Source: an uncultured Eubacteriales bacterium
GTDB taxonomy: Bacteria; Bacillota; Clostridia; Oscillospirales; CAG-382
Length of the DNA stretch: 64,000 bases
Direction: 5' to 3'
Assembly: GCA_934446675.1 (NCBI GenBank)
Contig: CAKSEL010000009.1
Coordinates: 1-64,000 of the forward strand
In this document: positions 1-8,666 of the stretch, piece by piece
Layout of the letters: every line of letters begins with the position of its first letter
Position numbering within the stretch: the first letter of the stretch is position 1
The notes under the pieces: generated by a model
What the model saw: the letters and a program-made list of their open reading frames with translations, nothing else
Databases searched by the model: none
Told to the model about the DNA's origin: nothing
Translations under genes and position numbers: made by a program

Positions 1-42
1 TAACATATTTGGAGGATTTTTTTCACCGGTTAACCTTTTTTG

Positions 43-70
43 AACCACGCGACTATCGCGTGGTTTTCTT
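43..70 (+). terminator. Rho-independent terminator of a + strand gene lying left of the window
   Basis: Perfect 9-base arms AACCACGCG and CGCGTGGTT enclose a 5-base loop and are followed on the + strand by TTCTTT. The opposite direction has no U-tract (CAAAAAAGG), so this serves a rightward transcript entering from before the window, convergent with the leftward operon that ends at 70. Confidence 0.6.
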
Positions 71-1380
71 TATACAACAACCGAACGCACACTGCCGTCA
101 TGCGCCGTTTCTTTGCGTATCAAAAGATTGCTGATCCACTTTCCCTTTTTGGTACAGCAGATAAACTCTATGAATTCCTTGCCGTAAAGCCTTTGCGTAA
201 CGTCCGAAAGATCTACAAACTTTTCAAACTGCTCTTTATATTCGTCGCCTATAAAAGTGTCTCCGACAAAATCAAAAAGCTGTTTTGCCGTATGTATCTT
301 TATGGGCATAGGCATCATATATTCCGAGAGCTTTATTGCCTCAAACCTATTCTCGCGTACATTTACGGTTATGCTTACGTCATATATTTCGCTTATAGCC
401 TTTATGGTTTCGATACTGTCGTTAAGCTCCGTGCGGTGCTTTCTCTCAAGGCTCATTCCGACAACGCGTATAAGCATACAAAGCGCCGTATAAACCGACA
501 GCGCAAGAATTACCGCATACAGGCACGACTTTACTACCGTGCTTTCGGAATAGAAAACATATATATCGTATTTGTTATAATAAGATTTTGCGCCGTAAAA
601 GGTTCCGCGCTCCGTACTTATTCTTTCAGGTTTTTCTGACTTTACCTCAGAACACGGCAGCGCAGCGCTGTCATGAGCTTTTCCCTTTCTTACCGCACTG
701 TCGTCGGTGATGAGAATTTCGCCGTCCTTCATAACGTACACAATTCCGCCGTTTTCTGCGGTATAGTCCGACATTATGCTTTCAAGAGCCGCCTTATTCA
801 GCGCAAGCAGACCCGAATTCTGGTATCGGTAGCAGCAGATAAGTCCAGACTTGTCAATTCGCGCAACAACCGCCATGTCGTAACAGTTTCCGTACTTATA
901 CACGCGTTCGCAGTATATCTTTTTTTCATAATCGGCGGTATTTGCAACATAAGGCACCGAAAGATTTTCTTTCCAGTCATTAAAATCTGTGCGTCCGTCG
1001 CTGTATTCGCTCACAAGGCAAAGATTTTCGTCAAGTATTATTATTCCCGAAAGCCGCTGATTGTCAGCATAGTCCTTTAACAGTTCGGTGTTTTCAAAAT
1101 CTGCCGTAACTCCGAGATTTGTACGAAGTCCGACGGTCTGTTCCGTAAGGCGTATAAGACTCTTTGCCTCATCTGCGGCTATAATTTCGTCGTAGCTCTG
1201 ACACTGGCTCTTTAACTGCGACGCGGTCTTTTCAAAGCTTTTTCCGAGAGACTCGATATTCCTCGAAAATGTAAACGCGTACACCGCGGCACACACGGCT
1301 ATTCCTCCGGCGACGGCTGCAAGCGCCGTTTTAAATCTTCTCTTTTTTCCGGCATGTCCGTCAATGTGTTTTTCAGCCAA
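70..1380 (-). CDS. Membrane sensor protein ending in a PAS-like segment, no output domain
   Basis: Length 436 residues. A basic N-terminus is followed by a membrane segment (about residues 17-37), a large extracytoplasmic region (about 38-280) that could be a dCache-like ligand sensor, a second membrane segment (about 283-308) and a cytoplasmic stretch resembling the PAS-like region of clostridial histidine kinases. The protein stops where such kinases would go on into a dimerisation/kinase or GGDEF domain, so it may be a C-terminally shortened sensor. The start is TTG with a GGAGG 9 bases upstream, and it overlaps the end of the solute-binding gene by 8 bases, which implies translational coupling. 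As third gene of the c-di-GMP operon it probably feeds ligand information to the GGDEF/HD-GYP protein. The exact domain family is not certain. Confidence 0.6.
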   Translation of the reverse strand: MAEKHIDGHAGKKRRFKTALAAVAGGIAVCAAVYAFTFSRNIESLGKSFEKTASQLKSQCQSYDEIIAADEAKSLIRLTEQTVGLRTNLGVTADFENTELLKDYADNQRLSGIIILDENLCLVSEYSDGRTDFNDWKENLSVPYVANTADYEKKIYCERVYKYGNCYDMAVVARIDKSGLICCYRYQNSGLLALNKAALESIMSDYTAENGGIVYVMKDGEILITDDSAVRKGKAHDSAALPCSEVKSEKPERISTERGTFYGAKSYYNKYDIYVFYSESTVVKSCLYAVILALSVYTALCMLIRVVGMSLERKHRTELNDSIETIKAISEIYDVSITVNVRENRFEAIKLSEYMMPMPIKIHTAKQLFDFVGDTFIGDEYKEQFEKFVDLSDVTQRLYGKEFIEFICCTKKGKWISNLLIRKETAHDGSVRSVVV

Positions 1381-2203
1381 CGACGCTCACCTCCGGAAAC
1401 ATCTCTGCGGAAATGTTATATTTTAAAAATATTTTTGCGGTGGTTCTGTCTTTATGCATCTCATTAAGCGTTTCGGAAAGCTTACGGACAAGCTCTGTAT
1501 CGCCGCTTTGCTTATCAAACGCAACGCCGAGCCCTACCTTTTGCAGCGGCTCGTACAGTATTCTGAAATCTGCGCTGTCTCTTGATATAAACGATTTCAG
1601 TGCGCTTTCATGTCCGGCACACGCGTCTACATATCCTTTTTTGACGGCTCCGAACATTTTCTCCATATCTGTAAAGCAATACACGTTCTTTACGTCCGGA
1701 ACGCCGTCTGCTCCGTCAAGGAACAAACTTTCGGGCTTTGTGCTGGACTGCACCGCAACGGTTCTGCCTTTAAGCTCGGATATTGTATTTATATCGCTCG
1801 ATTTTAACACCGCAACCGACTGCAAACTGTAAAAGTAAGGTCCTGCCCACAGATAATCGCTTTCTCTGCCGTTCATTGAAAAGCACGACCAGACGCAGTC
1901 AACTTCATTATCGGCAAGAATCTGCTTTTTTTCGTCCCATTTTATAAACTTGAATTCGGGCTTATATCCCATTCTTGCGCAGGCTTCCGCCGCAAGTTCA
2001 ATATCTATACCGGCAAAATTTCCGTCGCTGTCAATATACGAATACGGTTCATACAGATCGCAGCCTATTACAAGCTGCGGCAGCTCCTCCTGCGTTCCGG
2101 GCTTGACCGATGCATTTTTCCTGCTTGCGCAGCCGCAGAACAACAGACAAAACGACAGCAAAACCGCCGCCGTCAAAAACTTAAACTTTCTCTTAACACT
2201 CAT
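1373..2203 (-). CDS. Family 3 extracellular solute-binding lipoprotein
   Basis: Length 276 residues. The N-terminus is a lipoprotein signal (MSVKRKFKF, hydrophobic core, then LLFCGCAS with the lipidated Cys). The mature part has SBP_bac_3 features: LVIGCDLYEPYSYIDSDG, then GIDIELAAEACARMGY, a central FIKWDEKKQIL and a second lobe beginning LKGRTVAVQSS. Such proteins bind amino acids or other small polar ligands. No ABC permease or ATPase gene is adjacent; instead the gene lies between a c-di-GMP enzyme and a membrane sensor, so a sensory role is more likely than uptake (inference). ATG at 2201-2203 is chosen over a longer reading because TCCGGAGGAAAAG lies just upstream and the signal peptide begins there. 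Confidence 0.85.
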   Translation of the reverse strand: MSVKRKFKFLTAAVLLSFCLLFCGCASRKNASVKPGTQEELPQLVIGCDLYEPYSYIDSDGNFAGIDIELAAEACARMGYKPEFKFIKWDEKKQILADNEVDCVWSCFSMNGRESDYLWAGPYFYSLQSVAVLKSSDINTISELKGRTVAVQSSTKPESLFLDGADGVPDVKNVYCFTDMEKMFGAVKKGYVDACAGHESALKSFISRDSADFRILYEPLQKVGLGVAFDKQSGDTELVRKLSETLNEMHKDRTTAKIFLKYNISAEMFPEVSVVG

Positions 2204-2229
2204 GACTTTTCCTCCGGAGAAGTTTATAA

Positions 2230-4578
2230 TTAATGCAAATCCGTTTCTGTATCCTTTCGGATCTTGTCCTGTATATCGCACAGACATTCTACAAGCAGCG
2301 GATTAAACACTCCGCACTCGCCGCCGGTTATCATCTCCATTGCCTTTTCATGCGAAAACGCAGGTTTATATACACGTTCGCTTGTAAGCGCGTCATAGAC
2401 GTCGGCGATGGAAACAACCTGTGCGCTTATTGGTATCTGTTCGCCCTTGAGTCCGTCCGGATAGCCCTTGCCGTCATATCTTTCATGGTGCCAGCGGCAG
2501 ATCTCAAACGCAACCTTGACAAGCTTCTCGTTTTTGAATTCGTCAAGCGAGCTTATCATCTCCGCACCGAGAGTAGTGTGCGTTTTTATTACTTCAAACT
2601 CTTCTTTTGTAAGTTTGCCGGGCTTATTGAGTATCTTTTCGTCAATGCAGATTTTTCCTATATCGTGCAGAGCCGAGGCTGTGGCTATAAGAGAACGTTC
2701 TTCCCGCGAAAGCTCATAATTGCCGGTTTTCTTTACAAGCTCTTCAAGCAGAAGTCCGGTAATTTTGTTTATATCCTTTACGTGCATTCCGCTTTCGCCG
2801 TTTCTGAATTCTACGACCTGTCCGAGTATATCTATCATGATACGGCTGTTCTTTTCCTTCTCGGCTGCCTGCTTTGCGACAAGCGAAATAAGGCGTCTCT
2901 GCTTTACATGGAGATTTATAATGTTGAGCACGCGTCTGAAAACCACCTTTGAGTCAAACGGACTGCTCACATAGTCCGAAACACCGAGACTGAATGCACG
3001 GCGAATGGCGTCATCCGACTTTTCGCCCGAAATCATTATTACGGGTATATCCTCTATCATGTTTGTTTTATTCATGTACGAGAGAACTTCAAACCCGTCC
3101 ATTACCGGCATAACTATATCAAGCAGAACAAGAGAAATGCCCGTTCCGTACTGTCTTAACATTTCAATGCACTCTGCGCCGTCCGACGCGGTAAGTATTT
3201 TGAAATTATCGCGCAGCATGTCCGAAAGTATCTCGCGGTTAAGCTCAAGGTCGTCTACAATGAGTATCTGCTGTTTTACATAGTCGTTTTTCATAACGAT
3301 ATGTTCTCTCTTGCCGTCGCGGATAGCTTTGCTCTCGGTGACAACCATATTTTTAAGCCCTTTTGCCTGATACATAAGCTTATCCGCACGCGAAACCGCA
3401 TCTTCAACGGTTTCGTCTCTCTTACAGACAACTCCGCCTATGCTTACGGAAAGCTTTACATCTGGATTTCCGGCAACTACCGCGCTGTGAACTTTATTCT
3501 GTATATCAGCAAGCCTTTTTTCAAGCGTCCGTTCATCTTGAAGGTTTTGAAGAATGAGCAGAAATTCGTCTCCGCCGTATCTTATAAGGCAGTCCGTCGG
3601 ATTCATACAGCGTCTTACGGTCTGTACGGCGGTTATAAGTGCCTCATCTCCCGCGGAATGTCCGAAAACATCGTTGCAAAGCTTAAAATCGTCAAGATCG
3701 AGTATTGCGACGCCTGAACTCAAAACGGCACTTTTAAGGTTTTCTTCAAAATAGTTCCTGTTGTACGCACCGGTCAGAAAATCGCGGTAGGATTCCTTTT
3801 TGAACCGTCTTATGCGCGACTCGTACTCCTTTACTATATCGCTTACGTCAAGCTCCGCAAAAACTATTATAGTCCTTGCGGCGTCAAGATAAAAATACAC
3901 GAACTTTTTTGAAAGCGCTCCCTTTTCTCCGAGCAATGTTGCATAAACGGTACAGTTTTCAATTTCCGACAGCACTTTTTTTACGTTCGACAGTTTCATG
4001 CTCTCAAGTATTTCACGCTTGTTTTCGTCAAGTATGCGTCCGGAAAAGAGCCGCTTTACCGCTTCGTCATATTCTGTATTTCCGTCCGGCATTGCCTTTA
4101 TTTCCGAGCCTGAATAATGCGATATAAAACAGCCGCTCAAAACGTCAATATAAAGAATATTGCCGAGCAGATTTCGCGCGGTCTTTCTTATAGACTCGCC
4201 TATTACGTTTCCGTATATGTTTCTGCCGGAAATAATAACTTTTTGTGCGCCTGACTTTTCGATATAAATTTCATACCATTCCGGAACTCTGTTTTTAAAG
4301 GTAAATCTCAGCTCAAATCTTCTGCATTCTTCATCGGAGCGCAGAAATTCATTCAATGCGTCTTTTCCGAGATTTTTCCGCCATGTTTCAATGTCCGCGC
4401 CGAAAAGACAGCCGTCACTGTAAAACTCAAAAAGGCTGCACATATCATGCCATGCGTTTTCCATATCCGGAAACATAGCGTCGTAATGTATATATACTTT
4501 TTGCAGCGCCGCGTCATATTCCCATACCGTGTGGCAATAGTGCTTTAAGAGCGATCTGTCAACATTGCCGCTTTCCAT
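2230..4578 (-). CDS. GGDEF-REC-HD-GYP cyclic-di-GMP signalling protein
   Basis: About 782 residues. An N-terminal region of about 260 residues (two PAS-like stretches by appearance) precedes a GGDEF domain with intact RYGGDEF, followed by a receiver domain (ILIVDD, phosphoacceptor in LLDIVMP, MISGE) and a C-terminal HD-GYP domain (HDIGK, then HHERYDGKGYPDGL). GGDEF makes c-di-GMP and HD-GYP degrades it, so the protein can in principle do both under receiver control. The RxxD inhibitory site before GGDEF is NPTD, and the usual receiver Lys (YVxKPF) is Ser in YVSSPF, so feedback and phosphorylation response may be altered. Start: AGAGGG at 4591-4596 sits 12 bases before ATG 4578 and directly against an in-frame ATG at 4590; either may be used. 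First gene of the operon. Confidence 0.88.
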   Translation of the reverse strand: MESGNVDRSLLKHYCHTVWEYDAALQKVYIHYDAMFPDMENAWHDMCSLFEFYSDGCLFGADIETWRKNLGKDALNEFLRSDEECRRFELRFTFKNRVPEWYEIYIEKSGAQKVIISGRNIYGNVIGESIRKTARNLLGNILYIDVLSGCFISHYSGSEIKAMPDGNTEYDEAVKRLFSGRILDENKREILESMKLSNVKKVLSEIENCTVYATLLGEKGALSKKFVYFYLDAARTIIVFAELDVSDIVKEYESRIRRFKKESYRDFLTGAYNRNYFEENLKSAVLSSGVAILDLDDFKLCNDVFGHSAGDEALITAVQTVRRCMNPTDCLIRYGGDEFLLILQNLQDERTLEKRLADIQNKVHSAVVAGNPDVKLSVSIGGVVCKRDETVEDAVSRADKLMYQAKGLKNMVVTESKAIRDGKREHIVMKNDYVKQQILIVDDLELNREILSDMLRDNFKILTASDGAECIEMLRQYGTGISLVLLDIVMPVMDGFEVLSYMNKTNMIEDIPVIMISGEKSDDAIRRAFSLGVSDYVSSPFDSKVVFRRVLNIINLHVKQRRLISLVAKQAAEKEKNSRIMIDILGQVVEFRNGESGMHVKDINKITGLLLEELVKKTGNYELSREERSLIATASALHDIGKICIDEKILNKPGKLTKEEFEVIKTHTTLGAEMISSLDEFKNEKLVKVAFEICRWHHERYDGKGYPDGLKGEQIPISAQVVSIADVYDALTSERVYKPAFSHEKAMEMITGGECGVFNPLLVECLCDIQDKIRKDTETDLH

Positions 4579-4825
4579 AAAAGCATACATCCCTCTTTTA
4601 CCGTATGTATTGTTTTTATTATACATCTCAGGTTTTACAAAACAATAGATTTAAAAAAATATTTCATTATAATTTATATTTTTTCAACGTCTCCTTAAAA
4701 AATCCGCAATGCTTTATGTCACGTCTTGCAGTACCGAAAACGAGCGGTTTGGTATACTTAACTCGATTAAATGTTTTTTTACAAAAATGTTATCGAAATT
4801 AAACGTTTTTGACTAAAGTCATCTG

Positions 4826-4854
4826 TTGACAAAAAGCGCCGGTAAAAGTAAAAT
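4826..4854 (+). promoter_or_regulatory. Sigma-A promoter for the DUF6110/metal ATPase pair
   Basis: TTGACA (4826-4831), 17-base spacer, TAAAAT (4849-4854), 45 bases before the ATG at 4900. The rest of the divergent gap 4579-4825 shows only AT-rich sequence. Confidence 0.8.
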
Positions 4855-4899
4855 AATAATAAACGGATGATAATCCGCAAAAACAAGGAGGAATTTATC

Positions 4900-5136
4900 A
4901 TGAAAATTTTGGACTATCTCAAAAACGAAAAACTTCTGTGCTTTGTGGGCGGAGTTCTTGCCGCAACATACGGCGTAAAGGCATTAAAGAGCGACAAAAC
5001 CAGAAAGGCTTGCGTAAACGGTCTTGCAAAGTGTATGCAGCTCCAGAGCGAGGCAAAGGAAACCTTCCGCAACATGAAGGACGAGGCTGAGGACATCTGC
5101 TACGACGCAAAGCAGCAGGCAGAGAACAAAGAATAA
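4900..5136 (+). CDS. DUF6110 family small membrane-associated protein
   Basis: Length 78 residues. The sequence has the pattern I associate with DUF6110: FLKNEK-like start (LDYLKNEKLL), a glycine-containing hydrophobic stretch (CFVGGVLAATYGVKAL), a charged middle and DEAEDICYDAK near the C-terminus. ATG 4900 is preceded by AAGGAGG; the longer reading from 4867 has no ribosome binding site. It lies 23 bases upstream of a P1B-type ATPase gene. In my recollection this family recurs beside such ATPases, so it may be an accessory or regulatory subunit, but its biochemical role is not known. Confidence 0.75.
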   Translation: MKILDYLKNEKLLCFVGGVLAATYGVKALKSDKTRKACVNGLAKCMQLQSEAKETFRNMKDEAEDICYDAKQQAENKE

Positions 5137-5159
5137 GGCTTTTCGGGACGTGATTTTCC

Positions 5160-7244
5160 ATGCGATTTAAAATTGTTTACGATACTCCCGGCAGACTTCG
5201 CGTAAGATGCGGCAAAGACGTATTTTCAAAACTGCAAAGCACAAGTCTTGAGGCGCAGATATGCGCGTTTCCCGGTGTTATCTCGGCAAAAGCCTCATAC
5301 GCAAACGGCGGTCTGCTGATAAACTACGGCGGCAATATACGCGAACAACTGCTTGAAGAAATAAAAAGCATAAACGCCCGTACTTTAAGCAGCGCGCCGC
5401 TTACGCCGATTCAGCTCACGGACGAAGAATTCAAGCGCGACTTTTTTAAGATAATTGCAAAAAGAATTCTTACTAAGCTGTTTTTGCCGTCGTTCCTGAC
5501 AGCTCCTCTTACGATATACCGCGCAATTCCGTTTATAAAACTCGGTCTTTCGGGACTTGCGAGCGGAAAACTGAATGTTGCGGTGCTTGACGCAGTATCT
5601 ATCTCAGCGTCGGTCATGAGCGGTTCATACGGCACGGCGTCGTCGGTAATGACGCTGCTGAACATTTCCTCTCTTCTCGAAAGCTACACGAGAAAGAAAG
5701 CCAAGAATACGCTTTCCGACAGTCTGTCTTTAAACATAGACAAGGTATGGAAGCTTGAAAACGGCGAGCCTGTGCAGGTTCCGTTAAAGAGCATTGTACC
5801 GGGAGATGTTGTCAGAGTTCAGCAGGGCAGCATGATTCCGATAGACGGAGTTGTAATTTCCGGACAGGCGGGAGTAAACGAATCCGCAATGACGGGAGAG
5901 GCTATGCTCTGCCACAAAAAAGAGGGCTCAAGCGTATATGCCGGCACCGTAATCGAAGAGGGTTCGGCAGACATAAACGTAACCGCACTTCCCGACGACA
6001 GCAGAATAAGCAAGGTCGTTGAGCTTATAGAAACCTCGGAGGATCTCAAGTCCGCCGTCCAGACAAAAGCGGAAAGCTTTGCGGACAGTCTTGTTCCGTT
6101 CAGTCTGCTTACGTGCGCCGCGACGTATCTCTTTTCCGGAAATCTCACAAAGGCTCTGTCGGTGCTTATGGTAGACTATTCGTGTGCCATAAAGCTATCG
6201 ACGCCGATATGCGTTATTTCGGCAATGAGAGAGGCTGCCGAGTACAACATAATGATAAAAGGCGGCAGATACCTCGAAAACTATGCCCATGCGGACACAG
6301 TAATGTTCGACAAGACGGGAACACTGACCGTTTCCTGCCCCAATCTTGCAAAGGTCATTGCATTTGAGGGTTACACCGAGGACGAAATTCTGAGAACGGC
6401 TGCGTGCCTTGAAGAGCATTTTCCGCACAGCGTTGCAAAGGCTATCGTTCATGCGGCGGAAGTAAAGAATCTCAAACATTCCGAAGAACACGCCGAGGTC
6501 GAATACATAGTTGCGCACGGAATTGCGACAAAGCTGCACGGACAAAAGGCTCTCATCGGAAGTGCGCACTTTATCTTTGACGACGAGAAGATACCCTACA
6601 CAGAAGAGCAGCACAGCATTATAAAGAAACTCGGCGAAGAGTATTCCATGGTCTACCTTGCTATCGGTCAGAAATTATGCGGCATACTCTGCATACAGGA
6701 TCCAATACGCGAAAACGCAGCGAATGTCATAAGTGAGCTTAAACAAAAGGGACTTAAAAACATAGTCATGATAACCGGGGACGGCGAATCTACCGCAAAA
6801 AGCGTATGCAACGCGCTGTCGATAGACACTTATCATGCGCGTGTTCTTCCCGAGGACAAGCTCAACATCATAAACGACATGAAAGCAAAAGGACACACGG
6901 TCGTTATGGTCGGCGACGGCATAAACGACTCTCCGGCGCTTGCTGCGGCTGACGTTTCGGTTGCAATGAAAGACGCGTCGGACATTGCGAGAGAGGTTGC
7001 GGACATCACTCTGCTTACATCAGATCTTGAAAGGCTTTGCGTACTGCGAGATCTCAGCGAGAAACTGTTTGCAAGAATACACTCAAACTACCGCTTTATA
7101 TCCGTATTCAACAGCGGACTTATACTTCTCGGTATAGCGGGACTCATTTCGCCCGTCACTTCGGCGCTTTTTCACAACATATCGACTATGGCGCTTTGTG
7201 CAGGCAGCATGAAACCGTATCTTGACAAAAAAGAAGTAAAATAA
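5160..7244 (+). CDS. P1B-type heavy-metal-translocating ATPase, CtpC-like group
   Basis: Length 694 residues. An N-terminal HMA-like fold (about 1-70: FKIVYDTPGRLRVRCG) lacks the CxxC metal site. Then come membrane helices, the TGEA actuator loop (NESAMTGEAML), the phosphorylation motif MFDKTGTLT, the nucleotide-binding EEHFPHSVAKAIV in place of a standard SEHP, and GDGINDSPALAAAD in the hinge. The transmembrane metal-site motif is SCA (DYSCAIKLSTP), not CPC, CPH or SPC, so the conserved proline is missing and the transported ion cannot be predicted; related CtpC pumps handle Mn or Zn. It is co-transcribed with the DUF6110 gene and ends in a terminator. Confidence 0.88.
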   Translation: MRFKIVYDTPGRLRVRCGKDVFSKLQSTSLEAQICAFPGVISAKASYANGGLLINYGGNIREQLLEEIKSINARTLSSAPLTPIQLTDEEFKRDFFKIIAKRILTKLFLPSFLTAPLTIYRAIPFIKLGLSGLASGKLNVAVLDAVSISASVMSGSYGTASSVMTLLNISSLLESYTRKKAKNTLSDSLSLNIDKVWKLENGEPVQVPLKSIVPGDVVRVQQGSMIPIDGVVISGQAGVNESAMTGEAMLCHKKEGSSVYAGTVIEEGSADINVTALPDDSRISKVVELIETSEDLKSAVQTKAESFADSLVPFSLLTCAATYLFSGNLTKALSVLMVDYSCAIKLSTPICVISAMREAAEYNIMIKGGRYLENYAHADTVMFDKTGTLTVSCPNLAKVIAFEGYTEDEILRTAACLEEHFPHSVAKAIVHAAEVKNLKHSEEHAEVEYIVAHGIATKLHGQKALIGSAHFIFDDEKIPYTEEQHSIIKKLGEEYSMVYLAIGQKLCGILCIQDPIRENAANVISELKQKGLKNIVMITGDGESTAKSVCNALSIDTYHARVLPEDKLNIINDMKAKGHTVVMVGDGINDSPALAAADVSVAMKDASDIAREVADITLLTSDLERLCVLRDLSEKLFARIHSNYRFISVFNSGLILLGIAGLISPVTSALFHNISTMALCAGSMKPYLDKKEVK

Positions 7245-7265
7245 GATAGTACAGCATTTTAAAAT

Positions 7266-7315
7266 ATTCGGGGGATTTTTACAGCAAAAAACTGTATCTT
7301 TCCCCGGATTTTTTT
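7266..7315 (+). terminator. Terminator after the metal ATPase gene
   Basis: TTCGGGGGAT pairs imperfectly with ATCTTTCCCCGGA, with an inner ACAG/CTGT pairing, followed by a run of seven T. Confidence 0.75.
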
Positions 7316-7460
7316 GCGCTTTCTTACAGTCAACTTTTTTCGAGCCAGTCCTCGTACTGCGGCGCACTGCTTGTTGTCCGCCGTGCAAGCGGTAATTTTT
7401 TGTATGAAAAAAGCACCGGCACTTTTCTGCGCGATGCTTAAATCAATAATTTGAGTATAA

Positions 7461-7491
7461 GAAAAGCACTGTACGTTTCTGTACAATGCTC
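7461..7491 (-). terminator. Terminator after the putative immunity gene
   Basis: Arms GCACTGTAC (7466-7474) and GTACAATGC (7481-7489); the leftward transcript continues into TTTTC. It lies 24 bases beyond the stop of the small gene at 7515. Nothing else was seen between 7316 and 7460. Confidence 0.6.
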
Positions 7492-7514
7492 TTTTAACAA
7501 TTATTTAATTGTTT

Positions 7515-7763
7515 TTAATACCACATTACAAGCCTTTCAGAAGGCAATGAATCAGATTTTGACATTTCGCTTAATGCTCGCGCTGCATGAGACAAATATG
7601 CATTTAAACAACCATCATAAGATGTCGTATCGCTGTCAAAAATTTCTCCTGAATTTATATCAACACTTACAAATCCTGCGATTTCCGAATCTTCCGGGTA
7701 GTAATTAGCGCTAATATAATCATTATTCCTTACGATATTTTTTAATCGAAGCATAGTATTCAT
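7515..7763 (-). CDS. Small unknown protein, candidate immunity protein for the MuF-type toxin
   Basis: Length about 82 residues, no family recognised. It has no membrane segment or signal peptide; the middle contains acidic and aromatic residues (YYPEDSEIAGFVSVDINSGE). A strong AAAGGAGG lies just upstream of two in-frame ATGs at 7763 and 7754; either could be used. It overlaps the 3' end of the toxin-like gene by 41 bases, and both are more AT-rich than the neighbouring chromosome. A small gene overlapping the end of a polymorphic toxin gene is the usual position of a dedicated immunity gene, which is the only basis for the suggestion. Confidence 0.5.
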   Translation of the reverse strand: MNTMLRLKNIVRNNDYISANYYPEDSEIAGFVSVDINSGEIFDSDTTSYDGCLNAYLSHAARALSEMSKSDSLPSERLVMWY

Positions 7764-8613
7764 TTGCCTCCTTTCCATAATTAAACTTTTTTGATGCAAT
7801 TATATGAGCCTCGGCCTGCGATTTACCACTTGCTACAATTTCTTTTTCAAGTGCTTCATGATGTAATAGAGTTAAATCATGTGGCAAAATCTTTTTGCCA
7901 TCAATGAGACGTTGCCACGATTGTGAAATCATATAATCTGAATCAAAGCGACAAATTTTTCCGCCCAAATCGTGCATATCCATAAAAAGATATTTTTTTA
8001 TGCTTTCAATGGTTTTTAACTCTATCCCGGTATTGGCAGCAATTTTAGGACAGTCAGTATTAATAGAACGAACAAAGTCATAATATTGATCCGCATGTTT
8101 TGTCGCCGCTTTTCCATACGGATTACGTGCTCCTGTTATTCCACCAGATATTATACCATGATGTTCGGAACTTGTCAACTTATTATTTTCACCCTGCTTA
8201 GCCTTCCACCGTTCATAGGTGGTATCTCCCGGCACGGTATACGCCTTGCCGGTCTTGACGTCCCTTGCGAACCGCCTTCCGACACCTTCAAGTTCTTCAA
8301 AGTACGGAGCTGTGCAGCACCTGCAATTCGGGTGAAACGGCGGTGCGGTAATGCCCTCCTTGAACTCTTTCATGTCAAGCACCTTGCCGTCAAACCGTCC
8401 GCATATCGGACACATATGCTTGTCAAACGTTCCGACTATCTCGTATCTCTCGACCTCAAGCTCATTGAAACACTCTTTTTGCGCGGCGCTTGAAAAATAC
8501 GAGCTTTCCGTCATAACAAGCCGCCCGGCGTTATGCTTTGATACTCTGAAACGCTCAGATATTTCCTTTATGGCGCCGGTTGCAAAAAAACTATTTGCGG
8601 TAATTTCAGGCAA
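7723..8613 (-). CDS. Orphan phage MuF-type head morphogenesis fragment with a polymorphic-toxin-like C-terminus
   Basis: Length 296 residues. Residues 1-110 match the C-terminal half of the SPP1 gp7/MuF head protein domain: a RLVMTE segment, then CPICGRFDGKV and PPFHPNCRC. The N-terminal half of MuF is missing; an in-frame TGA lies five codons before the TTG start. After a linker (YTVPGDTTYERWKAKQG) comes an unrelated C-terminal domain of about 150 residues with conserved-looking H, D and E positions (FMDMHDLGGKICRFDSD, ISQSWQRL, LTLLHHEALE), the arrangement of MuF polymorphic toxins of temperate phages. The 5' part has base composition like the host, while the toxin part is visibly AT-richer. 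No other phage gene is nearby. The tRNA terminator abuts the start, so expression is doubtful. The toxin activity is unknown. Confidence 0.65.
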   Translation of the reverse strand: MPEITANSFFATGAIKEISERFRVSKHNAGRLVMTESSYFSSAAQKECFNELEVERYEIVGTFDKHMCPICGRFDGKVLDMKEFKEGITAPPFHPNCRCCTAPYFEELEGVGRRFARDVKTGKAYTVPGDTTYERWKAKQGENNKLTSSEHHGIISGGITGARNPYGKAATKHADQYYDFVRSINTDCPKIAANTGIELKTIESIKKYLFMDMHDLGGKICRFDSDYMISQSWQRLIDGKKILPHDLTLLHHEALEKEIVASGKSQAEAHIIASKKFNYGKEANEYYASIKKYRKE

Positions 8614-8615
8614 AT

Positions 8616-8654
8616 AAAAAACCTCTCACGGCAATTTATCCACACCGCAAGAGG
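8616..8654 (-). terminator. Terminator of the tRNA-Gly transcript
   Basis: On the minus strand CCTCTTGCGG pairs with CCGTGAGAGG (10 base pairs, two of them G-U) around a 13-base loop, followed by TTTTTT. The T-run ends two bases before the TTG start of the MuF-type gene. Confidence 0.8.
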
Positions 8655-8666
8655 ATATACACTTTC

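Noticed and set aside
40..639. Rightward 199-codon frame at the left end
   Set aside because: Antisense to the sensor gene, begins inside the terminator stem, no ribosome site.
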